A stretch of 16,076 nt of DNA from Treponema sp. UBA792 (GCA_002296965.1 DBIW01000013.1:384-16459), one strand, 5' to 3'. Shown: positions 6,711 through 14,736, counted from the stretch's first letter. Notes: a model not told the origin generated them from the sequence alone. Numbers and translations: made by a program.

Positions 6711-9406
6711 CAGACAGAAGCTTTCTTTATATCCTTTATGAGATAGTTGTATTTATGCTCGTTTATCGTGAACACGGCATTGTCACCGACCTTCTTGTCC
6801 ATGATTGCATTTCCGAACGGCGACATATAGGAGATTATATTGTTATCCGGATCTGATTCCCAAGGTCCGAGAATCGTATAAACCTCCTCTTTTCCTGTCG
6901 CATTGTCAACAAGCGTGACAACCGTCGCAAAAGAAACAACGGTGTTTGTGCTTGTAGTCGGGTCAAATATGATTGCGCGGTTAAGCTCCTCCTGAAGCCT
7001 TGCGAGCGTGACCGAAAGATAATGCTGCTGCTCCTTCGCGGCCTTATACTCAGCGTTCTCCTTAAGGTCTCCCTGAGTCCGCGCCTCCTGAATATCCTTT
7101 GCGTTCGCAGGCATCTCGACATTCTGGATGCGCTCGACCTCGGCCTTCTTCTCCTCAAGCTTCTTCGCCGTGACAAGCATTCCGTGCGGCTGGGAAGTCT
7201 TCTCCTCGGAGACGCGGAATTTGAAGTCCGGATATTCGTTGAGAATCTTGTTGCGCATCAGCTGTTTCTTCAGCGGATCAAAGTCGGCGATGTCGTCAAT
7301 CAGCGTATACATCTTCTTGACCGCCGCCTCTCCGTTGCTGAACATATATTTGAATATCGCGTCGTCATCAAAAAGAAGATTCGTGGCGTTCTTGTTGATT
7401 TTCTTGTTTTCCGTGGAATTCACATGATTGTTTATCTCGCGGAATGTAAGCTCAATTATGTTGATCAGCGTTATAAGCTGGCGTTCATACGAGACTCCCG
7501 CATCACGGAACCATTCCTTGTCCTGACACTCGCGGAAGAAATAGAGAACCGTCTCGCGGTAATCCTTGAACGCCTCAAAACTTGTGCGCACAAGTTTCTG
7601 CACATCCTCCGTGTATCCCGCATTGATCAGGTCATCAAGCATCCTGCCATTGAGGACAGTCGGGAACAGGCTGATGTACTGCTCCTTCCAGTCGGGAAGC
7701 ATCTTTACGCACTCAAGGAATTCTCCGCGGAGATTCGTGTTCTTGGTATCCTTGAGCATGGAATAAATTTCACGCGGATTCTCTATTCTTCCGTAAAGCT
7801 CGGCGAAAGTCTCGCGGATCGGGAATGCGAACTGCTTGTCCCTTGCGGAAACAGACTTTACGACGAGATAGGATGCGAGAACCTGCTCCGTAACCCTGGT
7901 GATGTTTTTGAGATAACCGGTGAAATACGAATACATTTCCGTAAAGAATTCACTGGACTTGTCCGTAAGCTCGTTGTCAAAGAATTTCATCAGGAGATCG
8001 ATTCTGGCAAAGAACTGCTTCTGCGCCTTGAATTCGTTGGAAAGCTTCTCCTCGGCGCTTATCTCATGGTCACGGACAGTATATTTTGTGATGTCGTTCG
8101 GATCGACACCGAAAGACGCATCGGACTCAAGAATTTTCTTGGCATTTGTGCTCCATGATGTCCATTCTCCGGGCGTAAGAATCGCCGGAACAAGCTCCGC
8201 CTTTATACGCTTAAAGTCGCAGTCATTTCCGAAGCTTCTGATTATCATCTTGAGGGCGGCGGTCTTGTCGTTCTTTACGAATTTCACAAGCTCATCATGG
8301 CTTTTCGTGGCCTTCTGAACCCAGATGTGATCCGGAGAAAGAGGAAGCAGCGCGCCGACAGCCATTTTCAGGGACATCTCATGGAGCCCCTCGCGTTTTC
8401 CGAAATTTATCGTCAGCGTATCGCCTGAAAGCTTGCATATACGTCCGATTCCCCACTTGCGGTGGGCGACAAAACTTCCCTTGTCAAACGCGATGTGCTT
8501 CTCAAAATCGTTTATGGCCTCGAACACGTTGCGGTAGTTCGCCGTCAGATTTGAGGATTTTATGTAATCCTCAAGGTGACTGTGTCCGGCATATTTTCCG
8601 CGGTAACACTCGGCAAGCTCTTTTCTTGCCCAGGAATCCTTCGGATCCACCTCCAGATTCTGCTTGAGAATTTCAATGGCGGTATCCCACTTGGCGTTGT
8701 CCTTGTACCATACGTAAAGCTCCTGCATCAGCGTGGTCGTCTTGTACTCGCCCATGGTCTTTGCGATTTTTCTGCGGACAAGCTGGAAAAAGTCAATCTC
8801 CTGAGGGATATACTGAATCAGTTTTGCCCAGACTTCCTTTACGGCGTTGTAGTTTCCGTTGTTCGTATACCGGAGCACCGCCTTTTTGTAGTAGTCAACG
8901 GCGGTCTCCGTGTCTCCGGCGGCCTCGCTGTGCTCGGCAAGAAGCTTCACCAGGTCAGCCTCGGAAAAGTCGGCCTTTACGATTTTTGCGTAAAGCTCCC
9001 AGACCTTGTCGTTGTTCTCCGCCGCATAAATTCCGGCAAGAGTACGGAGCGCGAATTTGTTCATCGGATCATCGGCAAGAATTCCCTCGCACAGATACTC
9101 GACGACAGACTCCTTATGATTTTTCTGGAATATGTCAACAAGATTTTCCAGAGCGGAATTGTCCAGCGTTCCTTTCTGGAGCGCGAGAATTCCGGATATA
9201 TACAGCGCGATTATGCTGTCCCTTGAGTGAGAGAGATGCTCGTCGCAGACGGCTTTAAGCTCATCCGCGCAGTTCTCAACCTTAGCCTGTCCGACAATGG
9301 CCGCAAGATCCTTCAGATTTGTCTGAGTATAATTGCTGATCGCGGCACGGGTCCAGGTTTCTTCCTTCAACATCTCCTGGACTGTCTGAACCAAATTGTC
9401 TGCCAT
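6710..9406 (-). CDS. greA: spirochaete-type long GreA transcription elongation factor
   Basis: An 898-residue protein whose last about 155 residues form a complete GreA: a coiled coil from about residue 742 with GDLKENAEY at the tip, including the Asp and Glu that position Mg2+ in the RNA polymerase secondary channel, then a C-terminal FKBP-like domain from about 812. GreA stimulates cleavage of backtracked RNA. The first about 300 residues look like helical TPR-type repeats. Around residues 307-355 a beta-rich segment (HRKWGIGRI, DTLTINF) resembles the Tudor-like C-terminal domain of PcrA/UvrD. The frame is open 27 codons further up to 9487, but the ATG at 9406 is chosen because TAGGAG lies 4 nt before it and MADNLVQTVQEML looks like a true N terminus. 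Probably cotranscribed with the TPR gene upstream and the MBL gene downstream. An inverted repeat (9481-9486 with 9510-9515) lies in the upstream gap. Confidence 0.93.
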   Translation of the reverse strand: MADNLVQTVQEMLKEETWTRAAISNYTQTNLKDLAAIVGQAKVENCADELKAVCDEHLSHSRDSIIALYISGILALQKGTLDNSALENLVDIFQKNHKESVVEYLCEGILADDPMNKFALRTLAGIYAAENNDKVWELYAKIVKADFSEADLVKLLAEHSEAAGDTETAVDYYKKAVLRYTNNGNYNAVKEVWAKLIQYIPQEIDFFQLVRRKIAKTMGEYKTTTLMQELYVWYKDNAKWDTAIEILKQNLEVDPKDSWARKELAECYRGKYAGHSHLEDYIKSSNLTANYRNVFEAINDFEKHIAFDKGSFVAHRKWGIGRICKLSGDTLTINFGKREGLHEMSLKMAVGALLPLSPDHIWVQKATKSHDELVKFVKNDKTAALKMIIRSFGNDCDFKRIKAELVPAILTPGEWTSWSTNAKKILESDASFGVDPNDITKYTVRDHEISAEEKLSNEFKAQKQFFARIDLLMKFFDNELTDKSSEFFTEMYSYFTGYLKNITRVTEQVLASYLVVKSVSARDKQFAFPIRETFAELYGRIENPREIYSMLKDTKNTNLRGEFLECVKMLPDWKEQYISLFPTVLNGRMLDDLINAGYTEDVQKLVRTSFEAFKDYRETVLYFFRECQDKEWFRDAGVSYERQLITLINIIELTFREINNHVNSTENKKINKNATNLLFDDDAIFKYMFSNGEAAVKKMYTLIDDIADFDPLKKQLMRNKILNEYPDFKFRVSEEKTSQPHGMLVTAKKLEEKKAEVERIQNVEMPANAKDIQEARTQGDLKENAEYKAAKEQQHYLSVTLARLQEELNRAIIFDPTTSTNTVVSFATVVTLVDNATGKEEVYTILGPWESDPDNNIISYMSPFGNAIMDKKVGDNAVFTINEHKYNYLIKDIKKASV

Positions 9407-9515
9407 AAAAACTCCTACTAGCGAGGCAAGCCCCATGCTTTCCTTAAATTCAATAAACTCCTGTCCGGCGGGAACTGATGTCCGCACCGCATAATCATAT
9501 TCACAACACTGCGGA

Positions 9516-10448
9516 TTACTTCATATATAATCCGTATATGCTTGAATCCAAAATCTTTATTTTCAGCAGTATCTCGTTGACTTTCGCCGTATCCTCATGC
9601 TTGAGGATGTAATGGTCGATAAGCCAGAAATAACTGTTAAGCAGCCTAGGCGTAAGCGAAGCCGTATCGCACGACGGATCCTTGTACTCGTTCTCCATCG
9701 CATAGATATTTTTCTTGAGCCGCCCTACCTCCTGGGCATGAAGCTCCCTTTTTATGTTGAAAATTCCGAAAATGACACCGTAAACCGGAATCCATTCAAG
9801 CAGCGCCTTTCCCGAATATCCTTTTTCCGCCGTCCTGCCGGCAAGACACTTTATAAGCTCCGAATCAAGAAAATCCAGCTCGATGCTGTCCGGATCTATA
9901 AAAAAAGCCTCCCGGAAAAGCACCTTTCCGTATTTGTCCTCGCCGCAAAGGGAATAGCAGTCGGCAAGCTCGGCAAGGACAGGCGCGACACCCTGACGCA
10001 GACTGTTCGCCTCGGCAAGACATTCCCGCGCGTTCTCAAATTCCCCGATTTTCTTGTAGCAGATTCCGGCTTTTCTATAGGCTTCGGCCTTCTGCTGCGG
10101 ATCACGTGAATCAAAGAATTCAGTGTAGTTCTTAAGCGCGATGGAAAAAAAACCGCGCTGGAACGAATAGAACGCAGGCTCATATACGAATTTGTCCCGC
10201 GACATAAAAGACAGGAACATCCTCCATTCCATCAGAAGGCTCTCGCTCCGCTCGAACGGATCGGAAATCCTGTTTATGCGCCGGCCGATGTCAATCCAAA
10301 AATTGCAGCATCTGTTCGTGTACATCAGCTCCTTTGAATCAAGATCCGTTTCAAAAAGAGAACTGACAATTTCAAGCGCCTTTTCCGGCTGCCCGGACTC
10401 AAGATGACCGAGCGCTTCCTTCAGGCCTTTTTCCGTTTGAACATCCAT
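9516..10448 (-). CDS. TPR-repeat protein upstream of greA
   Basis: A 310-residue protein with no signal peptide, so probably cytoplasmic. Helical pairs with TPR-like spacing are visible early (GLKEALGHLESGQPEKALEI, residues 8-27) and in the middle (about 120-190: AEAYRKAGICYKKIGEFENA, then LAELADCYSLCGEDKYGKVL). A short hydrophobic segment, LLEWIPVYGVIFGIFN at about 216-231, could be a buried helix or a membrane-contact helix. It then has a charged, coiled-coil-like stretch (about 235-255). No enzyme motif is seen. The family is not recognised. Its position 109 bp upstream of the long greA, which also begins with TPR-like helices, hints at a partner or a paralogous origin, but this is inference. 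The ATG at 10448 has no Shine-Dalgarno sequence. Confidence 0.8.
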   Translation of the reverse strand: MDVQTEKGLKEALGHLESGQPEKALEIVSSLFETDLDSKELMYTNRCCNFWIDIGRRINRISDPFERSESLLMEWRMFLSFMSRDKFVYEPAFYSFQRGFFSIALKNYTEFFDSRDPQQKAEAYRKAGICYKKIGEFENARECLAEANSLRQGVAPVLAELADCYSLCGEDKYGKVLFREAFFIDPDSIELDFLDSELIKCLAGRTAEKGYSGKALLEWIPVYGVIFGIFNIKRELHAQEVGRLKKNIYAMENEYKDPSCDTASLTPRLLNSYFWLIDHYILKHEDTAKVNEILLKIKILDSSIYGLYMK

Positions 10449-10462
10449 AGCGACTGAATTCG

Positions 10463-10491
10463 ATTATATAGAATTGCATTTTTTTAATCAA
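10463..10491 (-). promoter_or_regulatory. promoter of the TPR-greA-MBL unit
   Basis: On the minus strand TTGATT (10486-10491), a 17-nt spacer and a perfect TATAAT (10463-10468) precede the ATG at 10448 by 14 nt. The predicted leader is only about 7-8 nt and contains no Shine-Dalgarno sequence. No equally good promoter was found in front of greA. Confidence 0.6.
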
Positions 10492-10575
10492 CAAAAACAC
10501 AAGTATTTTGAAAAATGGGGCAAAACTTATACAACTATTAAAACAATATGTCAAGCATCGGCAAGGTCATTATTC

Positions 10576-10600
10576 CCGCAAACTGCAAAAAAAATTGCGG
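10576..10600. repeat. inverted repeat upstream of rpe promoter
   Basis: CCGCAA (10576-10581) and TTGCGG (10595-10600) are perfect inverted copies separated by a 13-nt A-rich stretch, 12 bp before the -35 box of rpe. It could be an operator or the end of an upstream structure. Six-base arms are weak evidence. Confidence 0.3.
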
Positions 10601-10612
10601 CAGCGACGGAAG

Positions 10613-10641
10613 TTTACAATATAATGCAGTTTTGATATTAT
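10613..10641 (+). promoter_or_regulatory. promoter of the rpe-envelope gene unit
   Basis: TTTACA (10613-10618) and TATTAT (10636-10641) are 17 nt apart. A second candidate -10, a perfect TATAAT at 10620-10625, pairs with TTGCGG (10595-10600) at a poorer 19-nt spacing. Either gives a short leader with the Shine-Dalgarno GAGG at 10648-10651. Confidence 0.5.
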
Positions 10642-10656
10642 ATGCGCGAGGTAAAA

Positions 10657-11331
10657 ATGAAAAATCCGGTTCTTGCTCCGTCACTTCTTTCGGCAAATCT
10701 TTCCAATCTCGGAGCAGCGATAAAAGAAATTGAGGCGGGCGGCGGAAGCGCCGTGCATATAGACGTGATGGACGGAAAATTCGTTCCGGAAATAACATAC
10801 GGACAGCCGGTCGTAAGATCCATCAGACCGCTTACGGAACTTCCGTTCGATGTTCACCTTATGGTCGAAAACCCTGACTCACAGATAGATTCTTTCGCAA
10901 AGGCGGGAGCGGACTGGCTGACGTTCCATTTTGAGGCGGCGGTACATTCGCACAGGATAATCCAGCATATCCACAGCCTCGGGCTTAAAGCCGGAGTCTC
11001 CATTGTTCCGTCAACACCTGTATCCGCTATATCGGAAATCATGGAAACTGCCGATATTATACTGGTTATGACCGTCAATCCGGGTTGGGGCGGACAGTCG
11101 CTGATACAATCCTGTGTAAGAAAAATCTCGGAGCTGGACAGAATCCGGCGCGAAAACGGATTCGGCTTCATGATTTCCGCGGACGGCGGAATAAACGGTG
11201 AAACGGTCCGTACAGTAGCAGATGCGGGAGCCGACATTCTTGTGTCCGGCTCGGCGTTTTTCAGCGGCTCGCTGAACTGGAAGTACGGAAAGCCGGACGC
11301 GCCGCTCCCCGCAGAAAGCGGAAAGAACTGA
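10657..11331 (+). CDS. rpe: ribulose-phosphate 3-epimerase
   Basis: A 224-residue TIM-barrel enzyme that interconverts ribulose-5-phosphate and xylulose-5-phosphate in the pentose phosphate pathway. LAPSLLSANLSNL is at the N terminus (residues 5-17), HIDVMDGKFVPEITYG carries the first metal His and the catalytic Asp, DVHLMVENP gives the next metal His, and NPGWGGQ and SADGGIN bind phosphate and supply the second acid. Trp replaces the more common Phe in NPGFGGQ, a tolerated change. An in-frame ATG at 10642 exists, but the ATG at 10657 is preferred because GAGG lies 5 nt before it and MKNPVLAPS is the family start. First gene of a likely four-gene unit, 33 nt before the next. Confidence 0.95.
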   Translation: MKNPVLAPSLLSANLSNLGAAIKEIEAGGGSAVHIDVMDGKFVPEITYGQPVVRSIRPLTELPFDVHLMVENPDSQIDSFAKAGADWLTFHFEAAVHSHRIIQHIHSLGLKAGVSIVPSTPVSAISEIMETADIILVMTVNPGWGGQSLIQSCVRKISELDRIRRENGFGFMISADGGINGETVRTVADAGADILVSGSAFFSGSLNWKYGKPDAPLPAESGKN

Positions 11332-11364
11332 ATTCACCGGCGGCCAATTCAAAACGGAGTGCAA

Positions 11365-12246
11365 ATGAACAGACTTGCAAAAGCAACATTATTTCTGGCG
11401 GCGTTCATGCTGACTTCCGCCGTCCATTCCCAGAACGCAGGAATTTCCGCATTTGCCGCCGGATGCGCCGCATATTCGGAAGGTGACTGGATTACCGCAG
11501 TCATAGGACTAAGAAGGGCGGCGGCTTACAGGGAGAATTTCACTCCGGACACATACTATATGCTGATTTCCGCAGAAATGTATGCCGGAGAATATGACGA
11601 TGCGCTCTCCGACTGCGACATCTATCTTGACAGTTTTGCCGGCTCCTCATATTATCCGCAGATTCAGTACACAAAAGGGAAAATTCTCTGCACGACAGGC
11701 GAATATGACAGGGCGGTTCTTGTCCTTAGCGATTTCTGCCGGAACAACGAAAGTCATCCGATGTATCCGTCCGCGCTGTATTACATAGGCGACGCGCTTT
11801 ATTCGTCCTACCGCTACGAAGAGGCCCGGGCGATTTTTACCCGGATAACGGCGGAATTTCCGGATGACGAGAAGGCCGAAGCCGCCGCATACAGGCTCAG
11901 AAGCATAGAGCAACATTCGCGTGAGGAAAAACTGATTTACCTTCTGCGGCAGACAGGAGAAGAATATCTCGCCGCAAAGGAAGACTACGAAAAACAGCTC
12001 AGGCTCTACAATTCCGAGACAAATTTCTCCGCAAGACAGAAACTTGAGGAATCCCGGCAGAAGAACACGGAGCTTGAGGCGCAGATAAAATCACTTGAAC
12101 AGCAGATTGAAAGGCTCAAGCAGGAGAACGAGCAGCAGAAGGCGGAAAGAAACAGCCAGAACGCCGAGACGGTCAGAATGTTGAAGGAAAAAGCGGTGGC
12201 GGCACAGCAGCTTCTTGACAGAAAACTTGCAGGAGAAAAAGAGTGA
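11365..12246 (+). CDS. exported TPR protein with C-terminal coiled coil
   Basis: A 293-residue protein with a signal peptide (MNRLAKATLFLAAFM, cleavage probably near residue 20-22 before QNAG). Residues about 30-185 are TPR repeats with paired aromatic and alanine positions (SALYYIGDALYSSYRYEEAR), resembling TPR arrays of YbgF/CpoB and BamD. Residues about 195-290 are a long, Glu/Gln/Lys-rich coiled coil with leucine heptads (ELEAQIKSLEQQIERLKQEN). CpoB has the reverse order (coiled coil first), so this is an analogue rather than a clear orthologue. No lipobox Cys is seen. The ATG at 11365 follows GGAG by 5 nt. A GTG at 11359 in the same frame overlaps that site and is rejected. It overlaps the next gene by 4 nt. 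Confidence 0.82.
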   Translation: MNRLAKATLFLAAFMLTSAVHSQNAGISAFAAGCAAYSEGDWITAVIGLRRAAAYRENFTPDTYYMLISAEMYAGEYDDALSDCDIYLDSFAGSSYYPQIQYTKGKILCTTGEYDRAVLVLSDFCRNNESHPMYPSALYYIGDALYSSYRYEEARAIFTRITAEFPDDEKAEAAAYRLRSIEQHSREEKLIYLLRQTGEEYLAAKEDYEKQLRLYNSETNFSARQKLEESRQKNTELEAQIKSLEQQIERLKQENEQQKAERNSQNAETVRMLKEKAVAAQQLLDRKLAGEKE

Positions 12247-13442
12247 AAAGAGCAATCACCAGAACGGCGGCATTTCTTGCTGCGGCGATGTGCATGTCCA
12301 TGACCCCGGCTGCGGAAAAACCGAAAAAGCAGAATTTCACCGGATGGATCGACACATCATCACGCCCGATTGACCGCGAGATAGGAAATTTCAGGTTCCG
12401 GGCAAAACCGAAGCTCGGAAGCTTCAACATAGCGGCAGTAAATTCAGACGGAAAAAGCGTAAACCTGATTTCGCCGATAAACGAATTCACCACAAGCTCA
12501 TTCTATCTTATGGCCGGCAGAAAAATCTACAAGCTGACAGCCGGACAGAATGTCTCATCTGATGCGCACGGCACGGAAAATGGAATTCAGCTCAGGTACA
12601 CGATTCCCGGCACGGCGGAAGTTACGGTAGACTTCTCATGCTTCGCCTCACCCGGCAGGACAGACGAGGACATGATAAAAGTCACGGCGACAGTCACAAA
12701 CAGAGGCCAGAGAAGCCAGACGTTCGCGTTAAAATGCGTTCTTGACACCGTCCTCGGCGAGACCGACAGATTCCATTTCTACACCTCGGAAAACGCGCCG
12801 GTAAAGAGCGAGACAATATTCCGCACAATGAAAAACGAGAAGTGGTTCATCTCAAGGAACAGCCAGGCCGCGCTTCAGATTCTTCTGGACGGAGCCGACA
12901 TTACCGCTCCGGAAACAGTCGCGCTCGCAAACTATTCCACGCTGGACACACAGAACTGGGAGCCGGACATGCTTTCCTACAGGACATTCGACACTGTTCT
13001 TTCATACAACAATTCCGCAGCAGGAATAACATGGCCGAAAACCACGCTCGGCAAAGGAAAATCAGATTCCGCGGTATTCTATATGGCCGCCGCAACCGAC
13101 GGCGCAGTCCCCGCCGGCATGAATTTCATCGATGGAATCCAGCCCGAACCTCCGATGGACGAAGCTCCTCCGCAGCAGCAGACTGAATTTCCGCCGGCAG
13201 AACCGGAAACGCCCGTGGCGGCACAGAAAGAAGAAGTCCGTCCCCAGGTTGATTTTACCGTGCCTGACGTGAAATTCGACGTGAATTCACTGTCGAAGGA
13301 ACAGCTTTCTCCTGAATACATCCAGAACCTTCTTAACAGAATCGCTTCCCTTGAGGATTCCGGAGAAGCCGTCAACCGGAACGAGCTTCTGCAGCTGAAC
13401 GCCGAACTTGATGCCATACTTGAATATCTCAGGAAAAACTGA
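12243..13442 (+). CDS. exported protein of unknown family, beta-sandwich-like with Pro-rich linker
   Basis: A 399-residue protein starting with GTG inside the previous stop region (GTGA overlap), with AGGAG 7 nt upstream. MKRAITRTAAFLAAAMCMSM is a signal peptide with likely cleavage after TPA (about residue 23). Residues about 30-295 are beta-rich with no cysteine-based or catalytic motif that I recognise; segments such as MIKVTATVTNRGQRSQTF look like a beta-sandwich carbohydrate- or protein-binding fold. Residues about 299-335 are rich in Pro, Glu and Gln, and the C terminus (about 345-399) is helical, with LSPEYIQNLLNRIASLED-type heptads. Likely periplasmic. Translational coupling with the TPR/coiled-coil gene suggests the two proteins act together. 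Function unknown. Confidence 0.8.
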   Translation: MKRAITRTAAFLAAAMCMSMTPAAEKPKKQNFTGWIDTSSRPIDREIGNFRFRAKPKLGSFNIAAVNSDGKSVNLISPINEFTTSSFYLMAGRKIYKLTAGQNVSSDAHGTENGIQLRYTIPGTAEVTVDFSCFASPGRTDEDMIKVTATVTNRGQRSQTFALKCVLDTVLGETDRFHFYTSENAPVKSETIFRTMKNEKWFISRNSQAALQILLDGADITAPETVALANYSTLDTQNWEPDMLSYRTFDTVLSYNNSAAGITWPKTTLGKGKSDSAVFYMAAATDGAVPAGMNFIDGIQPEPPMDEAPPQQQTEFPPAEPETPVAAQKEEVRPQVDFTVPDVKFDVNSLSKEQLSPEYIQNLLNRIASLEDSGEAVNRNELLQLNAELDAILEYLRKN

Positions 13443-13444
13443 AA

Positions 13445-14548
13445 ATGGCACGTGACGTTCTGACAATCGCATGGAAATACATCCGCAGGAGACGTTTTTC
13501 GGATGCGCTGAAACTGCTTGACAGCCGCGCCGAAATTTATGCGGACAATTTTGAATATTACATCACCACCGCAATCGCCTGCCTGTATGTCGGCGACATA
13601 GGCGCCTCGTCAGCATATTTCCAGCGCGCAAGAAAAATAAAACTTATGGACACAAGGCTTCTTCTTGGCCAGGCCGCGATTTTTCTACGCCGCGGCGACA
13701 CGGAGCGCGCTCTGGCATATTATCTTGAGGTGAAGGACAACGATCCCGGAAACAAAATCGCGACGGAGGCGATGGAATTCATCAGGCTGCACGGCGACTA
13801 CGACACTATATGCCGTTGGGTTGACAGCGGCCGCATAGAACGGTTCTATCCGCCGATCGGAATGAATCCGATGAAAATCGTCCACATTGTCCTGCCGCTT
13901 GTTTTCTGCGCGCTCGCCTGCACCGTAACCTGGAGAATTCTCTCCGCGGAAAGACATCCCGGCGAAGGGCCTCGGCTCGATGTTCCGGAACTTGTCCTGT
14001 CAAAGGAAGAAAAGGAGAACGCCCAGGAGACCGATCTTTCCGGCGGGACCTACCATTATATCCTCACCGAGAAGGAAATCACCAGGAGCTACAGTTCCGC
14101 GCTGGAATATTTTCAGGCGAACAGGGACAATGCGGCCCAGGTCGAGATAAACAGGATTCTGAATTCAAATGCAAGCGTCAACATCAAACAGAAAAGCCGG
14201 GTTCTTATGGGCTACCTTGCCGTTCCGACATTCGACACGCTGACCGACAATCCTACGTTCGCACAGGTGGAGAATTCCCCGGAACTCTACCTTGACTGCT
14301 GGGTTTCCTGGAGCGGAAGAATCTCAGATGCCGTCAGCGACGGAAAATCCTATTCATGCAGGCTTCTTGTCGGATATGAGTCGATGAAAAGCGTTGAAGG
14401 AATAATAACCGTCCGTTTTGAGCAGGTTCCGGAAATCACGCCAGACCAGCCGGTCAGAATTCTCGGAAAAATCGCCACAGACACAGACGGAAAAATGTTC
14501 ATAAAGGGACTCGCAACCTACCAGAGCGTCAGAGACGCCCTAAAATAA
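13445..14548 (+). CDS. membrane-anchored TPR protein
   Basis: A 367-residue protein in three parts. Residues 1-125 are TPR-like helices (FSDALKLLDSRAEIY, CLYVGDIGASSAYFQRA, GDTERALAYYLEV). One transmembrane helix follows at about 145-163 (IVHIVLPLVFCALACTVTW). The rest (about 170-367) is a separate soluble domain that starts with a charged linker and ends in beta strands such as SWSGRISDAVSDGKSYSCRL and QPVRILGKIATDTDGKMFI, which resemble a small OB-like or beta-barrel fold. With no cleavable signal, the TPR part is probably cytoplasmic and the C-terminal domain periplasmic. It starts 2 nt after the previous stop; AGGA at 13431-13434 is a distant ribosome site. Specific function not recognised. 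Confidence 0.8.
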   Translation: MARDVLTIAWKYIRRRRFSDALKLLDSRAEIYADNFEYYITTAIACLYVGDIGASSAYFQRARKIKLMDTRLLLGQAAIFLRRGDTERALAYYLEVKDNDPGNKIATEAMEFIRLHGDYDTICRWVDSGRIERFYPPIGMNPMKIVHIVLPLVFCALACTVTWRILSAERHPGEGPRLDVPELVLSKEEKENAQETDLSGGTYHYILTEKEITRSYSSALEYFQANRDNAAQVEINRILNSNASVNIKQKSRVLMGYLAVPTFDTLTDNPTFAQVENSPELYLDCWVSWSGRISDAVSDGKSYSCRLLVGYESMKSVEGIITVRFEQVPEITPDQPVRILGKIATDTDGKMFIKGLATYQSVRDALK

Positions 14549-14559
14549 AAGCCGTTCAC

Positions 14560-14588
14560 TTGCAACAACACCAAATATGATATAGATT
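14560..14588 (+). promoter_or_regulatory. candidate promoter of the EIIC-family gene
   Basis: TTGCAA (14560-14565), a 17-nt spacer and TAGATT (14583-14588) lie just after the stop of the preceding gene. The start would be near 14595, giving a leader of about 140 nt that includes the two hairpins at 14627-14676. The -10 match is moderate. Confidence 0.4.
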
Positions 14589-14626
14589 GAGTCCGTAAAA
14601 CGATATTACGTTTGAGATGACCCACC

Positions 14627-14676
14627 GCCGATTCCACAGGAACGGCTCTACCGGCGACGCCACGGTGCGCCGAGTA
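14627..14676 (+). promoter_or_regulatory. structured 5' leader RNA of the EIIC-family gene, class unknown
   Basis: Two adjacent stable hairpins lie in the untranslated leader. The first pairs 14627-14630 and 14632-14635 (GCCG, TTCC) with 14639-14646 (GGAACGGC), with one bulged A and an ACA triloop. The second pairs 14649-14656 (TACCGGCG) with 14668-14676 (CGCCGAGTA), with one bulged A and an 11-nt loop, ACGCCACGGTG. The local G+C is well above that of the flanks, and the block ends 51 nt before the Shine-Dalgarno sequence. It fits no riboswitch consensus that I could match by eye and has no T run, so it is not a simple attenuator. Confidence 0.45.
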
Positions 14677-14736
14677 TCAGCATCAACAAGTAAATCAGAA
14701 CACTTTACATTCAAATTCTTTTCACCCGGAGTTTTT

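Noticed and set aside
7022..8158. A 378-codon plus-strand open frame inside greA
   Set aside because: It is antisense to a well-supported coding region, has no ribosome-binding site and encodes a leucine/arginine-rich chain of the kind produced by reading biased codons backward.
9407..9487. A 27-codon N-terminal extension of greA
   Set aside because: The upstream start lacks a ribosome site, while the ATG at 9406 has TAGGAG at ideal distance. The extra residues do not look like a continuation of the helical domain.
14527..14539. A GCGTC-AGA-GACGC hairpin at the end of the membrane-anchored TPR gene as a terminator
   Set aside because: It is only 5 bp, lies inside the coding sequence and is followed by A-rich rather than T-rich sequence.
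14651..14676. A possible guanidine-III (ykkC-III) or guanidine-II riboswitch
   Set aside because: GGTGCGCCG matches part of the guanidine-III consensus, but the remaining conserved blocks are absent. ACGG occurs twice but not as closed tetraloops, so guanidine-II does not fit either.
14617..14736. A 40-codon N-terminal extension of the EIIC-family protein
   Set aside because: The residues are charged and unlike the family, the segment covers the two RNA hairpins, and GGAG precedes the ATG at 14737.
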